64,000 nucleotides of DNA, taken from Verrucomicrobiota bacterium (GTDB lineage Bacteria > Verrucomicrobiota > Lentisphaeria > JABSQK01 > JAJFLO01). Shown piece after piece: positions 26,698 to 35,371 of the stretch; within the stretch, counting starts at the first letter, position 1; each line of letters opens with the position of its first letter. The translations under genes were made by a program, and so were the position numbers. The DNA lies in contig JAJFLQ010000064.1 of NCBI GenBank assembly GCA_021772615.1, positions 1-64,000 of the forward strand, in the 5' to 3' direction. Under the pieces are notes generated by a model that saw nothing but the letters and a program-made list of their open reading frames with translations, ran no database searches and was not told the origin of the DNA.

Positions 26698-27909
26698 TCA
26701 CGATATCCCAATGGTTTTCGCGCGAAGCTCCTGCAGCCTTTCCGCGAGACCCAGGGCGCCCACGTACGCCTCATCAATCGGCGCGTAACAGCTGTGCTCC
26801 TTTTCGCCGGCGGCGTCATGGGCAAAGGCATTCGCGAGATGCACCGCGACCAATACGGATGGCGCGTTCTGGCCGCTAACAGATGGATCGTGGTGGTAAG
26901 CAGCGGCTTCAACAATATCGTCGGATAAGCCCCAGAGCCCCAGGACATACGCGCCTACCTCTGCATGACTGACACCTAACGATTCTTTTTCCAGACAGTT
27001 CAGTGCTCCGCCGCCGGAGCGGTGGCATTGGTAAATATCCCGATACGCATCGCGCTGCTGAGTCATCAATACGACTTTGCCAATGTCGTGCATCATGCCG
27101 GCGAGTACCGCCTCGTCCTGCAGACGGCGCTCAAGGAGCAGGTGCTTGGCGACCGTGCCGGCGTTGGCGCCTACCGCCAGGCTATGCTCAAAGAGATCTC
27201 CAACGTTGAATATTCGTACGACATCAGGTGGTAGAATTTCAAAGACCTCAGTGGTCAACACCAGTGAAGAGATCAAGTCCATGCCCATCAGCGACACCGC
27301 CTGATTGACGCTCTCTACACGACGGTTGATACCAAAGAATGACGAATTGACGAGCTGTAGAATTTTGGCCGAAATCGACACATCTTTCTGGATGATTCGG
27401 GCGATTTCCCGTATGCCCGTATCGGGGCATCGGATACTGGCCAGCAGTTCCTCGTAGGATGCCGGTATAGTCGGCAACGATGCGAAATCGGTAACGATCG
27501 CGGCAAGCTTCTCGTCGACCAATAATTCACGCAGCGAAAAGGTCCGTTGCAACACCGTCTTCAGAGCCTCTGGACTGCAGGGCTTCGACAGGAATTGATG
27601 TGTCGGTCCGACAGATTTCAGCAGCATCTCTCGGTCGGAATGCCCGGACAGAATGAATCTCGTCGTTTTCGGGCAGAGTGTCTTAACCCGGTTCAGCAAC
27701 TGAACACCATCCATTTCGGGCATTCGCATATCAGACACGACAATGTCTACCGGGCGCTCCTGCAATACGCCCAGTGCCGCATGACCGCTGGTGACGAAAA
27801 CCATATCCCATTCCCGACGCATCTTGCGCAGCGTATTGCGCAAGCCATCGAGAACACTGGCTTCGTCGTCCACAAACAGAACACATTTTAGTGGTGAGTG
27901 CGCCGTCAT
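26698..27909 (-). CDS. Response regulator with HDOD output domain
   Basis: 403 residues. The receiver (1-125) has Asp60 (VVSDMRMPEMDG) and Lys in QFLSKPC. The HDOD domain (about 138-340) starts LPTIPASYEELLASI, with IIQKDVSISAKILQLVNSS and AVSLMGMDLISSLVLT. It contains an intact-looking MHDIGKVVL segment. HDOD proteins are signalling adaptors, often linked to stress, motility or nucleotide-second-messenger circuits. The gene overlaps the upstream kinase by 4 bp (ATGA) and is followed after 4 bp by the degenerate HD regulator, so the kinase and two outputs form a tight translational block. Confidence 0.93.
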   Translation of the reverse strand: MTAHSPLKCVLFVDDEASVLDGLRNTLRKMRREWDMVFVTSGHAALGVLQERPVDIVVSDMRMPEMDGVQLLNRVKTLCPKTTRFILSGHSDREMLLKSVGPTHQFLSKPCSPEALKTVLQRTFSLRELLVDEKLAAIVTDFASLPTIPASYEELLASIRCPDTGIREIARIIQKDVSISAKILQLVNSSFFGINRRVESVNQAVSLMGMDLISSLVLTTEVFEILPPDVVRIFNVGDLFEHSLAVGANAGTVAKHLLLERRLQDEAVLAGMMHDIGKVVLMTQQRDAYRDIYQCHRSGGGALNCLEKESLGVSHAEVGAYVLGLWGLSDDIVEAAAYHHDPSVSGQNAPSVLVAVHLANAFAHDAAGEKEHSCYAPIDEAYVGALGLAERLQELRAKTIGIS

Positions 27910-30296
27910 TCCGCCGACGCCTCCGCATTTTGGACCGCAACCGCGCTTGATGCGGCCTTCACCGGGAGGCGGATGACAAACGTTGTGCCAACTCCTGGTT
28001 CGGTCTCAACATCAATCGATCCGCCGTGTTTGTTGACGATGACGTTATGGGAGATCGCAAGTCCCTGACCGGTCCCTTTGCCGACTTCTTTCGACGTGAA
28101 GAACGGATCAAAGATCCGGCTTCGGAGTTCGTCCGGAATACCGGTTCCCGAATCACGGATCCGGACCTCGACGACGGACTCGAGACCGCGGGTTGTAATA
28201 TGTATGGAGCCAAGTGTGTCATTGCCGTTATGCTTCGACTTGTCTTCAATTGCATGAGCGGCATTTACGATCATGTTCAGAATGACCTGATTGACCTCAC
28301 TGACTTTGCACTCCACAATAGGCAGATCAGCATCAAATTGGGTGGTTACGTCTGCGACATATTTCCATTCGTTGCGGGCGACATCGATCGTATTCTGTAT
28401 GGCATGATTCAGATCGATCGCCGTCTTGTCGTCAACCCCCGGATGCGAAAACTCCTTCATCGCGCGGACAATCGTGGCCACACGATCGACACCTTCGAGA
28501 CTCTGTTTGACCGACGTCGGAACCGCGGCTTTCAGATATTCCAGGTCGCTTTCCTCGCATGCCGCATCGATCTCTGCGATCAGCTCGGTGTGAATCCCGC
28601 CTTTTTTACAGGCAGCGGCCAGACTTTCGCATTTTTCGACAACCTTCATGATATCGCCGAAGGCGTCGAGAAGAAACCAGGTGTGGTCGCCAATAAACTG
28701 AACCGGTGTGTTGATCTCATGCGCGATGCCGGCGGCGAGCTGACCGATAGCCTCCATCTTTTGGGAGTGCCGCAACGTAATCTCCAGGTTGTTGCGGTCG
28801 ATTTCGGCTGCCATATTATCTGTGATATCGGTTACTGTGCCGATAAAACGTATGCCGTCATCATACATCATTGCCGAGGCAATGAAATGAACCCAGAGCG
28901 AGGCGCCCGATTGGGGCTGCACCTGAAACTTCCGTTCATAGCGACTGAGGTCGCGGCGGGCGTCGGCCCATTCATCCCACACCTCGTCACGAAAATTCGG
29001 ATGGATCCATTTCTTCCAGCTCGCGCCAATGCTGTCGGCGAAGGAAACACCGAACAAGGTTTGCCAGGCGTTGTTGGTGTAGATACAACGACCGTACGCG
29101 TCGGCTTCGAACAGACCGATTGGAAGCGATTCGGAGAGCATGCGAAACCGAAGCCCGTTCTCACGCAGCTCGCGGACCGCTTTGTGCCGTTCCGTAACAT
29201 CGCGGAAGATGCCGGTAAAATAACGACGCCCCTGAATCTCCCAGCTGCTTGGGGACAGTTCGAGGGGAAACTCGTGACCGTTCTTGTCCAGGCCCTCGAG
29301 TTCGACCGTTTTGCCAACCAACTCCGGCTGGTCTTGTTCGCGAACCTCCCGCCATTCGCGTTGGTGCTTTGCCCGACATCGTGCGGGCAGCAAACAGGTC
29401 ATCGACCGGCCGAGAACTTCTGCTTCGAGGTAACCAAAGGTGCGCGTTGCACCGTTGTTCCAAAAGATAATGTTGCCGCTCGCGTCGGCGGAGATGACAG
29501 CGTCATTGATGGACTGTGCCAGCGTCTTGAACCGTAATTCCGATTCCTTTAACTCGTTTCGCGCCCGCGTGCGCTCGGTAATGTCGTCGAACGTTGCCAG
29601 GTACGCTGCTTCGCCATTCCACAGAATGTCGACCATGTGCATCTTTGCCATGATCGGCGGTTGAATTGTACGCGGTATCGTGATGTCGAGCATCTCGCCA
29701 ATCCGGATCGGCAGCTCGAATGGTCTGCCTGGCAGGTTCGCGATGTCTGTGCCGTATAATGCTGCCGCCGCCGGGTTGACGAAACGAATGATGCGGTCGG
29801 TGGATACAATTACGATCGCATACATGCTATTGGTGATGATATTGCGGTAGGACGCCTCACGGATCGACAATTCTTTCCGGACATCATCGAGCTCTTCGAT
29901 TAATCGTTGCCGCTCGATCGCATATCGAATCGTTCGCAAAAAGGTTCGATGGTCGCAACGTCCCTTGACGAGATAATCCTGAGCGCCCCAGCGGACCAAT
30001 TGTACGGCAAGCTGATCGTCGTCATTGCCGGTGAGCACGACCACCGGTATCCGCGGTTCGTGCTCTCGGATCCGCGTGAGCGTCTCTTCACCATGACTGT
30101 CAGGAAGATGGAGATCCAGCAGCAGAACATCAAATGCGGCATTATCGATGTGAGCCAATCCGTCGGTGAGTGTAGACGCCACGCTGAGCCGGACACGCAT
30201 ATCCGCCTTTTTCAGTATCTTTCCCACGAGCGCAGCATCCACCGGGTTATCCTCGATCAGCAGTACGCTCAGATCCGCTTTTGTATCTTGTGTCAT
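27906..30296 (-). CDS. Receiver-PAS-PAS-PAS histidine kinase
   Basis: 796 residues. The N-terminal receiver (1-125) has Asp61 (VLLLDLHLPDSHGEE) and Lys111. PAS domains are at about 145-240, 250-370 and 380-495, with the PAC ends TERTRARNEL and TERHKAVREL. The HisKA box is AAGIAHEINTPVQFIGDHTWFL (His526). The family insert carries a FLDAFGDIMKVVEKCES-type helix and LNHAIQNTIDVARNEWKYVADV. The HATPase has LNMIVNAAHAIEDK, DSGTGIP and GQGLAI. It is the first gene of unit 3, with repeat copy 3 about 250 bp upstream. I see only a weak ribosome-binding site before the ATG. Confidence 0.93.
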   Translation of the reverse strand: MTQDTKADLSVLLIEDNPVDAALVGKILKKADMRVRLSVASTLTDGLAHIDNAAFDVLLLDLHLPDSHGEETLTRIREHEPRIPVVVLTGNDDDQLAVQLVRWGAQDYLVKGRCDHRTFLRTIRYAIERQRLIEELDDVRKELSIREASYRNIITNSMYAIVIVSTDRIIRFVNPAAAALYGTDIANLPGRPFELPIRIGEMLDITIPRTIQPPIMAKMHMVDILWNGEAAYLATFDDITERTRARNELKESELRFKTLAQSINDAVISADASGNIIFWNNGATRTFGYLEAEVLGRSMTCLLPARCRAKHQREWREVREQDQPELVGKTVELEGLDKNGHEFPLELSPSSWEIQGRRYFTGIFRDVTERHKAVRELRENGLRFRMLSESLPIGLFEADAYGRCIYTNNAWQTLFGVSFADSIGASWKKWIHPNFRDEVWDEWADARRDLSRYERKFQVQPQSGASLWVHFIASAMMYDDGIRFIGTVTDITDNMAAEIDRNNLEITLRHSQKMEAIGQLAAGIAHEINTPVQFIGDHTWFLLDAFGDIMKVVEKCESLAAACKKGGIHTELIAEIDAACEESDLEYLKAAVPTSVKQSLEGVDRVATIVRAMKEFSHPGVDDKTAIDLNHAIQNTIDVARNEWKYVADVTTQFDADLPIVECKVSEVNQVILNMIVNAAHAIEDKSKHNGNDTLGSIHITTRGLESVVEVRIRDSGTGIPDELRSRIFDPFFTSKEVGKGTGQGLAISHNVIVNKHGGSIDVETEPGVGTTFVIRLPVKAASSAVAVQNAEASAE

Positions 30297-30889
30297 AGGT
30301 AAACGTGTCCGCGCCGGTGGGCGAACATGTTGATGTTAATGCGCATGGTCGGAATGTCATGTCGTGTTGTCACGGCCGCACTACGTGAAACACGTGCGCA
30401 GCGAAGGCCGACACCGATTGCCCAAAATGCCTGTACGTCCGCCTAGCATTACCCACGCCAGTTTCGCAGCTGTGCCGATAACATCTTATCGCTATAGATG
30501 ATGTAATGCGGAATCGCGGGCGCGACCGCCATGCCGTGCCGGTTGATGCACCGAAAGGTCAGGACGACATGCACCTTTTGGTGCATGGCCTTGTTGTGGT
30601 GGGGATAACGCCTCGCGTCGTGCCGCGATGGTGTGTCGGGGACGGATCTGGAGTTCACGCACTGTGCGAGGCTCTATCCCGGCTGCGTACGGCGCGCTCC
30701 GTAACCCCTACCGATTACAGCATGACCTGCAGGCGATCGGCTGGTCCTCACAAGCGGTTTCAACGGTGTTTGATATGTGCTTCGGTGGCGGTTATCTTCT
30801 GAACGTTTATCAACACACTTGGAACCGGCCGGCTCCGCGATACCATTTCATGGATTACTAACCTATAAAAGGCATTACCGCTTACCATT
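30297..30889. other. Divergent intergenic region, no gene seen
   Basis: 593 bp between the start of unit 3 (minus strand) and the Usp gene (plus strand). Short frames here have no family features. It contains phased repeat copy 3 with a perfect TGCACC-TTTT-GGTGCA palindrome. I could not find a convincing sigma54 or sigma70 promoter by eye. Confidence 0.6.
30547..30585. promoter_or_regulatory. 23-bp phased direct repeat, copy 3, with perfect palindrome
   Basis: Half sites TGCACCGAAAGG (30547) and TGCACCTTTTGG (30570) start 23 bp apart, as in copies 1 and 2. The second is part of the perfect 16-bp inverted repeat TGCACCTTTTGGTGCA (30570-30585). It lies about 250 bp upstream of the kinase ATG at 30296 and about 305 bp upstream of the divergent Usp gene. 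Confidence 0.62.
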
Positions 30890-32104
30890 ATGACAAGTCC
30901 AGGTCGCATACTCGTAGCATTTGATTTTTTCGAAACCAGCCGCTGCGCTATTCATCAGGCTCGCTATCTTGCCGAACATTTCGAATCGACCATCATTCCG
31001 GTTCATGCCGTTGAATATCTCCCGTATCACTACGGCCTCAACTACTGGAACAAGATTCATAACGAGCTAAGTCCGCGCATAGCAGAGGCCTTTAAGGCAA
31101 TGACGACGGCGGGCATTAAGGTTGAGACGCCGGTAATTCGCGAAGGGCGGCCGTTCTTTGTTGTCTTGTCGGCGGCGGATGACACCAACGCAGATATGAT
31201 CGTGATCGGCTGCCGTAAGGCCGGTCTGAAAGACCGTATCCTGGGCACGACGCCATCAAAATTGGTGCGTGTGGCCCGGCAGCCTGTACTGGTTGTGGAT
31301 TGTACACAGACCGACGTGACGATCAAGCGGATTCTCTGCGCTGTCGATCTGTCCGTTGCATCGATGACGGTCATGGAAACGGCGATCTCCGTCGCAGCCA
31401 GGCTGAAAGCCGAACTGGCCGTTTTACACGTGGCGCCCGGTCAGATGCACTATCCCGGTCTGGAGGATATGACCATTCCGGTCGTAGAGTTGCGACACGG
31501 CCAGGCATCGGGGGAGGTCGGAATCGACAAAGGGGAGTCTGAACGCGACGAAACCGTTCGCGACCAGGTATTTCGAGACTATTTGGAGAAATTCGATCTA
31601 TCAGGGATTACATGCCGCCAGATTCTGCGACAAGGCACTCCTGTCGACGAAATCATCAGCGAAGCCGCCGACAATAATCACGACCTGTTGATCATGGGTA
31701 CGTACGGCCGGCCCACCGACGATCGCGTTCGAATCAGCGATGTAACGGAGAAGGTTTTGCGGCGCATGCCGTGTTCGGTGTTGACCGTAAAAAATCGTAT
31801 CGTAGCGCCGCTCGCGGCGTCCAGAGTCGAACAAACCACTATGGATGTGGTCGCGGATGCCGCCCAGACCGAGATTGAACGATTGTATGCGGAAGGGACA
31901 GCAGCGCTGGTGGCAGGTTGCCCCGACGATGCTATCAGAGCCTTCAAAACATGTATCGAACGCGACGATCGCTTCTTCCCCGCGCTCGACGGACTGGCGC
32001 AGAGCTATGATCGCAAGGGGGACTCTCAGACGGCAACAATGTGGCGTGAGCAGGCGACGTCACAGCGTTTGGCAGTTTTCCGTTTGCTTAACGCCCGCGG
32101 GTAA
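30890..32104 (+). CDS. Tandem universal stress protein with TPR tail
   Basis: 404 residues. Usp domain 1 (about 5-137) begins RILVAFDFFETSRCAIHQA and ends PVLVVDC. Usp domain 2 (about 145-312) begins KRILCAVDLSVAS and ends CSVLTVKNRI. The ATP-loop in domain 1 (GCRKAGLKDRILGTTPSKL) is close to the G-x2-G-x9-G-S/T pattern, but domain 2 (GTYGRPTDDRVRIS) lacks the second glycine and may not bind ATP. A C-terminal TPR-like unit (about 335-395; GTAALVAGCPDDAIRAFKTC) is an unusual addition. It is monocistronic, reads away from unit 3, and may share that region's regulation. Confidence 0.9.
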   Translation: MTSPGRILVAFDFFETSRCAIHQARYLAEHFESTIIPVHAVEYLPYHYGLNYWNKIHNELSPRIAEAFKAMTTAGIKVETPVIREGRPFFVVLSAADDTNADMIVIGCRKAGLKDRILGTTPSKLVRVARQPVLVVDCTQTDVTIKRILCAVDLSVASMTVMETAISVAARLKAELAVLHVAPGQMHYPGLEDMTIPVVELRHGQASGEVGIDKGESERDETVRDQVFRDYLEKFDLSGITCRQILRQGTPVDEIISEAADNNHDLLIMGTYGRPTDDRVRISDVTEKVLRRMPCSVLTVKNRIVAPLAASRVEQTTMDVVADAAQTEIERLYAEGTAALVAGCPDDAIRAFKTCIERDDRFFPALDGLAQSYDRKGDSQTATMWREQATSQRLAVFRLLNARG

Positions 32105-32530
32105 ATAAGTAGAAACCAGTGGGGAGAATGTCCCGGACGGCAGCGTTGCCCGGGACCGACGTGCATCGGCGCCGTGATCCTCCGCGCTGTACGGCGGTGT
32201 AGTCCATCGAAACGATCCATTGCAGTCAAAATCACAAGGTGCTTGCACCTGCTTGCAGCACTTGCACGGGTGTTCTCGCGCGGCGACGTACTGTCGGAGA
32301 TCCTGGAAGCTGAATCTCCGACCGAGGCAAAAGCAGCACGGTCAATGACGGTGGCGGAACAGGCCCGGCATTTGGCAGGCTGCCGGATAGTCTCATCGAC
32401 TGTGATCAGGGAAAAGCCTTATTGGCGGTGGCTGCATGGCAAAGGACATAACGCCGCTGAAGCAATGCCGTCCGACCCGCATGAGTCGATTATCCAGACG
32501 TATGCGTCGGATCCGCCGCTGTATGCGCCG
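32105..32530. other. Intergenic region between convergent genes, no gene seen
   Basis: 426 bp between the Usp gene and the YejE-like gene. It holds two small inverted repeats: GTCCCGG/CCGGGAC (32130-32156) and AGGTGC-TT-GCACCT (32237-32250). Neither has a T-tract. A plus-strand open frame from 32174 runs antisense into the permease gene and shows no family features. Confidence 0.5.
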
Positions 32531-33577
32531 TCACTGGTAGGTCGTGTACTGCTTTGGGTCGAAGGCCTCGCGAATGGCTTCGCCGATGAATGTGACCATC
32601 GTGAGCACGACGACCATGGCGGACACCACAGACGCAATGATCCATTGGTGCTGCAGATCGTCCATACCCTGTTGGATGAGTTCACCCCAACTCGGCGTCG
32701 GCGGCGGAAGCCCGAATCCCAGATAGTCGAGTGACGTAAGTGCAACGATGCCGCCCGACACCGAAAACGGGATGAATGTTACGATTACGGATATCGTGTT
32801 TGGCAATATGTGGCCGAGTATGATTCGCAGATCACTTGCGCCCAATGCCCGGGCTGCCAGAACGTACTCACGTTCGCGTTCTTTGTACGTGGCAGTACGC
32901 ATGTACCACGTCATACTCATCCAGCCGAAGGCTACCATAATCACCGCCAGCATGAAAAAATTCGGGATGACGATGGATGATATGATTATGACAACATACA
33001 GAAACGGAACGTTGGACCAGACTTCAATGACCCGCTGCAGCAGCAGGTCGAAAGTGCCGCCCCAGTACCCCATCACGCATCCGAGTATGACGCCTATCCC
33101 GTAGTTGCATGCCAGCAGCAGAAGTGAAAAAAGAATCGCGATTCGAAACCCGTATATGAGACGGGCAAAAACATCCCTGCCAATCCCGTCCGTACCCATA
33201 AAATGGCGTTCGGAAAAATCCGGCGGATGAGGCGGGTACATGCCTGGTTTGCTGGCGCTTTCAAACGGACCATAGGGCACCATCGGCAGGATAACGAAAT
33301 TGTCGGACTCCTCTTCCTGAAATTGTTTCTTCAGCTCCCGATAATTCGTGTCATAGTCGTAGTCGAGACCGAACGTGGTGCCCGGGATATTTTGCCCGTA
33401 GGTCGGCAAATAATAGCTCCCGTCGTAACGCACCAGCAGGGCACGGTTGTTTATAAACAGTTCCGCGAGCAAGGCGAATCCGATAAGGCCGGTTAATAAT
33501 ATAAACGACCAGAACCCTCTTCGAATAGTTCGGAAGCGGCTGAATTTTCTGGCTGTAATCGGATCGAGTCGGAACAC
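32531..33577 (-). CDS. yejE: Peptide-type ABC transporter permease, YejE-like
   Basis: The YejE pattern is clear: a cytoplasmic start aligned to MSRLSP-type sequence (FRLDPITARKFSRFRTIRRG), transmembrane segment 1, then a large periplasmic insert with LLVRYDGSYYLPTYG and TTFGLDYDYDTNYRE. The transporter core follows (HFMGTDGIGRDVFARLIYG), with the EAA loop AARALGASDLRIILGHILPN. The frame is open to a TTG at 33619, but the GTG at 33577 fits the family start better. Known YejABEF complexes import peptides such as microcin C and cell-wall peptides. Only the two permeases are present here; no YejA or YejF gene accompanies them. Confidence 0.88.
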   Translation of the reverse strand: MFRLDPITARKFSRFRTIRRGFWSFILLTGLIGFALLAELFINNRALLVRYDGSYYLPTYGQNIPGTTFGLDYDYDTNYRELKKQFQEEESDNFVILPMVPYGPFESASKPGMYPPHPPDFSERHFMGTDGIGRDVFARLIYGFRIAILFSLLLLACNYGIGVILGCVMGYWGGTFDLLLQRVIEVWSNVPFLYVVIIISSIVIPNFFMLAVIMVAFGWMSMTWYMRTATYKEREREYVLAARALGASDLRIILGHILPNTISVIVTFIPFSVSGGIVALTSLDYLGFGLPPPTPSWGELIQQGMDDLQHQWIIASVVSAMVVVLTMVTFIGEAIREAFDPKQYTTYQ

Positions 33578-33590
33578 GGGCTTGGTCAAA

Positions 33591-34616
33591 TTAGTGGAAT
33601 TGAACGCGCGGGTCCACAAGAGCCACGCAGATATCGGATAGAATATTACCTACCAGGAACAGTAACGATGTGATCACCAGGATGCCCAACACAACTGGGT
33701 AGTCCCGTTCGATAATGGATTCGTAGCCCAGCAGCCCGATGCCGTCGATGTTGAAGATCTTCTCGATGAGAAAGGATCCGGCGAGGACCAGCGAAATATT
33801 ATTGCCGAAATGCGTCGCCAGCGGTATGAGGCTGTTGCGCAGCGCGTGCTTGATCACCGCCTGGCGGAATGTAAGGCCTTTTGCCATCGCCGTGCGAATG
33901 TAATCGGCCGCGAGATTTTCGAGCAATGAGTTTTTCATGAGAAACGTCATTACTGCGAAGCTCCCGGCCACATATGCCGTTAGGGGCAGCACGGAATGAT
34001 GAATGATATCGATGATTTTCCCGGCTGTTGTCTTATCCGCGAAATCCATGCTCACGAAGCTGCCGAGTGGGAACCACGCGCAATGCGCTGCGAATATCAC
34101 GAGCAGGATAATACCCACCACATAGCCGGGTATCGCGTATCCGGTAAACACCACAACGCTCGACAGGTTGTCCGACCACGTTTTGTGTTTGAGCGCTTTT
34201 TGTATACCCAGCGGAATGCACACAAGATAGCTGATAAGGCTGGTCATGACGCCGTAATAAAGCGAGATGGGCAGCCGCTCGCGAATCAGCACCCACACGG
34301 GTTCGTAGTATCGTGTTGACATGCCCAGGTCAAGCGTAACGATATTGGCGAGCCAGATTCCATAACTGATCAGGACCGGTTTATCAAAGCCGTAAAACGC
34401 GCGCAGCTCCTGCAGTTGCTCTTCCGACAGGGGCATGCCTTGTCCGGTGTCGCGGCTGTTGACCCGGCCGCCTTCGCTCTGTACCTGACGCGCCTGCTGG
34501 ATCATCCGCTCGATCGGCCCGCCGGGAACGAGACGCGTGACGACAAAAGCAATAATTGTCACACCGACGAAGGTCGGCACGATAAGCAACAGGCGGCGAA
34601 TGAAGTAGGCAGTCAT
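33591..34616 (-). CDS. yejB: Peptide-type ABC transporter permease, YejB-like
   Basis: 341 residues from ATG 34616, giving the classic start MTAYFIRRLLLIVPTFVGV; the frame to 34799 adds an arginine-rich sequence without homology. Family features are VTRLVPGGPIERMI, the YejB-type insert LSEEQLQELRAFYGFDKP, LDLGMSTRYYEPVW and the EAA loop AMAKGLTFRQAVIKHALRNSLIP. It has about six membrane helices. It would form the inner-membrane channel with the YejE-like protein encoded 13 bp downstream. An ATPase and a binding protein must be supplied from elsewhere, or the pair is a remnant. Confidence 0.9.
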   Translation of the reverse strand: MTAYFIRRLLLIVPTFVGVTIIAFVVTRLVPGGPIERMIQQARQVQSEGGRVNSRDTGQGMPLSEEQLQELRAFYGFDKPVLISYGIWLANIVTLDLGMSTRYYEPVWVLIRERLPISLYYGVMTSLISYLVCIPLGIQKALKHKTWSDNLSSVVVFTGYAIPGYVVGIILLVIFAAHCAWFPLGSFVSMDFADKTTAGKIIDIIHHSVLPLTAYVAGSFAVMTFLMKNSLLENLAADYIRTAMAKGLTFRQAVIKHALRNSLIPLATHFGNNISLVLAGSFLIEKIFNIDGIGLLGYESIIERDYPVVLGILVITSLLFLVGNILSDICVALVDPRVQFH

Positions 34617-34710
34617 CGGAAAGAGGGTGGGGGTATAGCGGGAATCCGCTGGAGCGGGTACATGAAACAGTGATAACCGGCACCGGCGCGAATGACGCCG
34701 GTCGCGGCAA

Positions 34711-35298
34711 TTACATCTCGTCGTCTGCCGTTGTGCCGGCGACCAGACGGAGCTGTGCCGCCTCTTGTGCCAGGGATTCCGGCAATTCGATTTGGCCAAG
34801 TTCGATGATTCGCTCGATGTCGGTCAATTTCTCGGCGCAGGCAGCAACGACTTCTTTGAGGATAAGCGCATATTCGTGACACATGGTAATAGCCTTGCGA
34901 ATATCCGGTAAATCAAATCCATCCTGCTCGAAATCCCAGTGGCTCGCATAAGATTCGCGAAAATTCTTCATCTTTTTCCAATATCCCCGGTATTCCTCAT
35001 GTGTCAGGCTGATGCTGGAAAGCAGGCGTTTATCGATGTTATTGCGGGAAAACGCGTCGTCAAGCCACCTCAACTGGTCCTCGTCATCCTCACCGAACAA
35101 TTTCGAGTAGTGCGTTTTCTCGGAAGACGAGCCGAATAACTGGCACCACCGCACGATGGCGATCTCGGCATAGAAATTTTCGGTGAACCGCCAGAGATTG
35201 TCGTCGGTGCGGTCGATAAGGGCATAGTAGTATTCGCCGGCTCGAATGCACCGTGAGGCGACGTAGTACATCTGGTAAATTTGAATAATCTGTTCCAT
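34711..35298 (-). CDS. Uncharacterised protein, HEPN/AbiU2-like helical fold possible
   Basis: 195 residues, all-helical by composition. The segment NFRESYASHWDFEQDGFDLPDI resembles the R-x4-6-H region of HEPN and AbiU2-like proteins, and AIVRWCQLFGSS fits the same fold, but I cannot assign the family with confidence. GAGGAA lies about ten bases before the ATG. It sits between nagZ (73 bp upstream) and the YejB-like gene (94 bp downstream) and is presumably cotranscribed with them. There is no signal peptide or membrane segment. Confidence 0.7.
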   Translation of the reverse strand: MEQIIQIYQMYYVASRCIRAGEYYYALIDRTDDNLWRFTENFYAEIAIVRWCQLFGSSSEKTHYSKLFGEDDEDQLRWLDDAFSRNNIDKRLLSSISLTHEEYRGYWKKMKNFRESYASHWDFEQDGFDLPDIRKAITMCHEYALILKEVVAACAEKLTDIERIIELGQIELPESLAQEAAQLRLVAGTTADDEM

Positions 35299-35371
35299 AG
35301 GTGTGCTTTCCTCTTGTTAATACGTGTGCCGCAGGTGGAAACTTACAATCTCAGCACATGTTTTCGACGTA

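Noticed and set aside
28026..29537. 503-codon plus-strand open frame
   Set aside because: It is antisense to the REC-PAS-kinase with all expected motifs on the other strand.
32237..32270. A further pair of TTGCAC half sites resembling the phased repeat
   Set aside because: The half sites are 19 bp apart, not 23, and the region lies between convergent gene ends, so it is probably a chance similarity.
32174..32734. 186-codon plus-strand open frame
   Set aside because: Its second half is antisense to the YejE-like gene, and the first half has no family similarity or ribosome-binding site.
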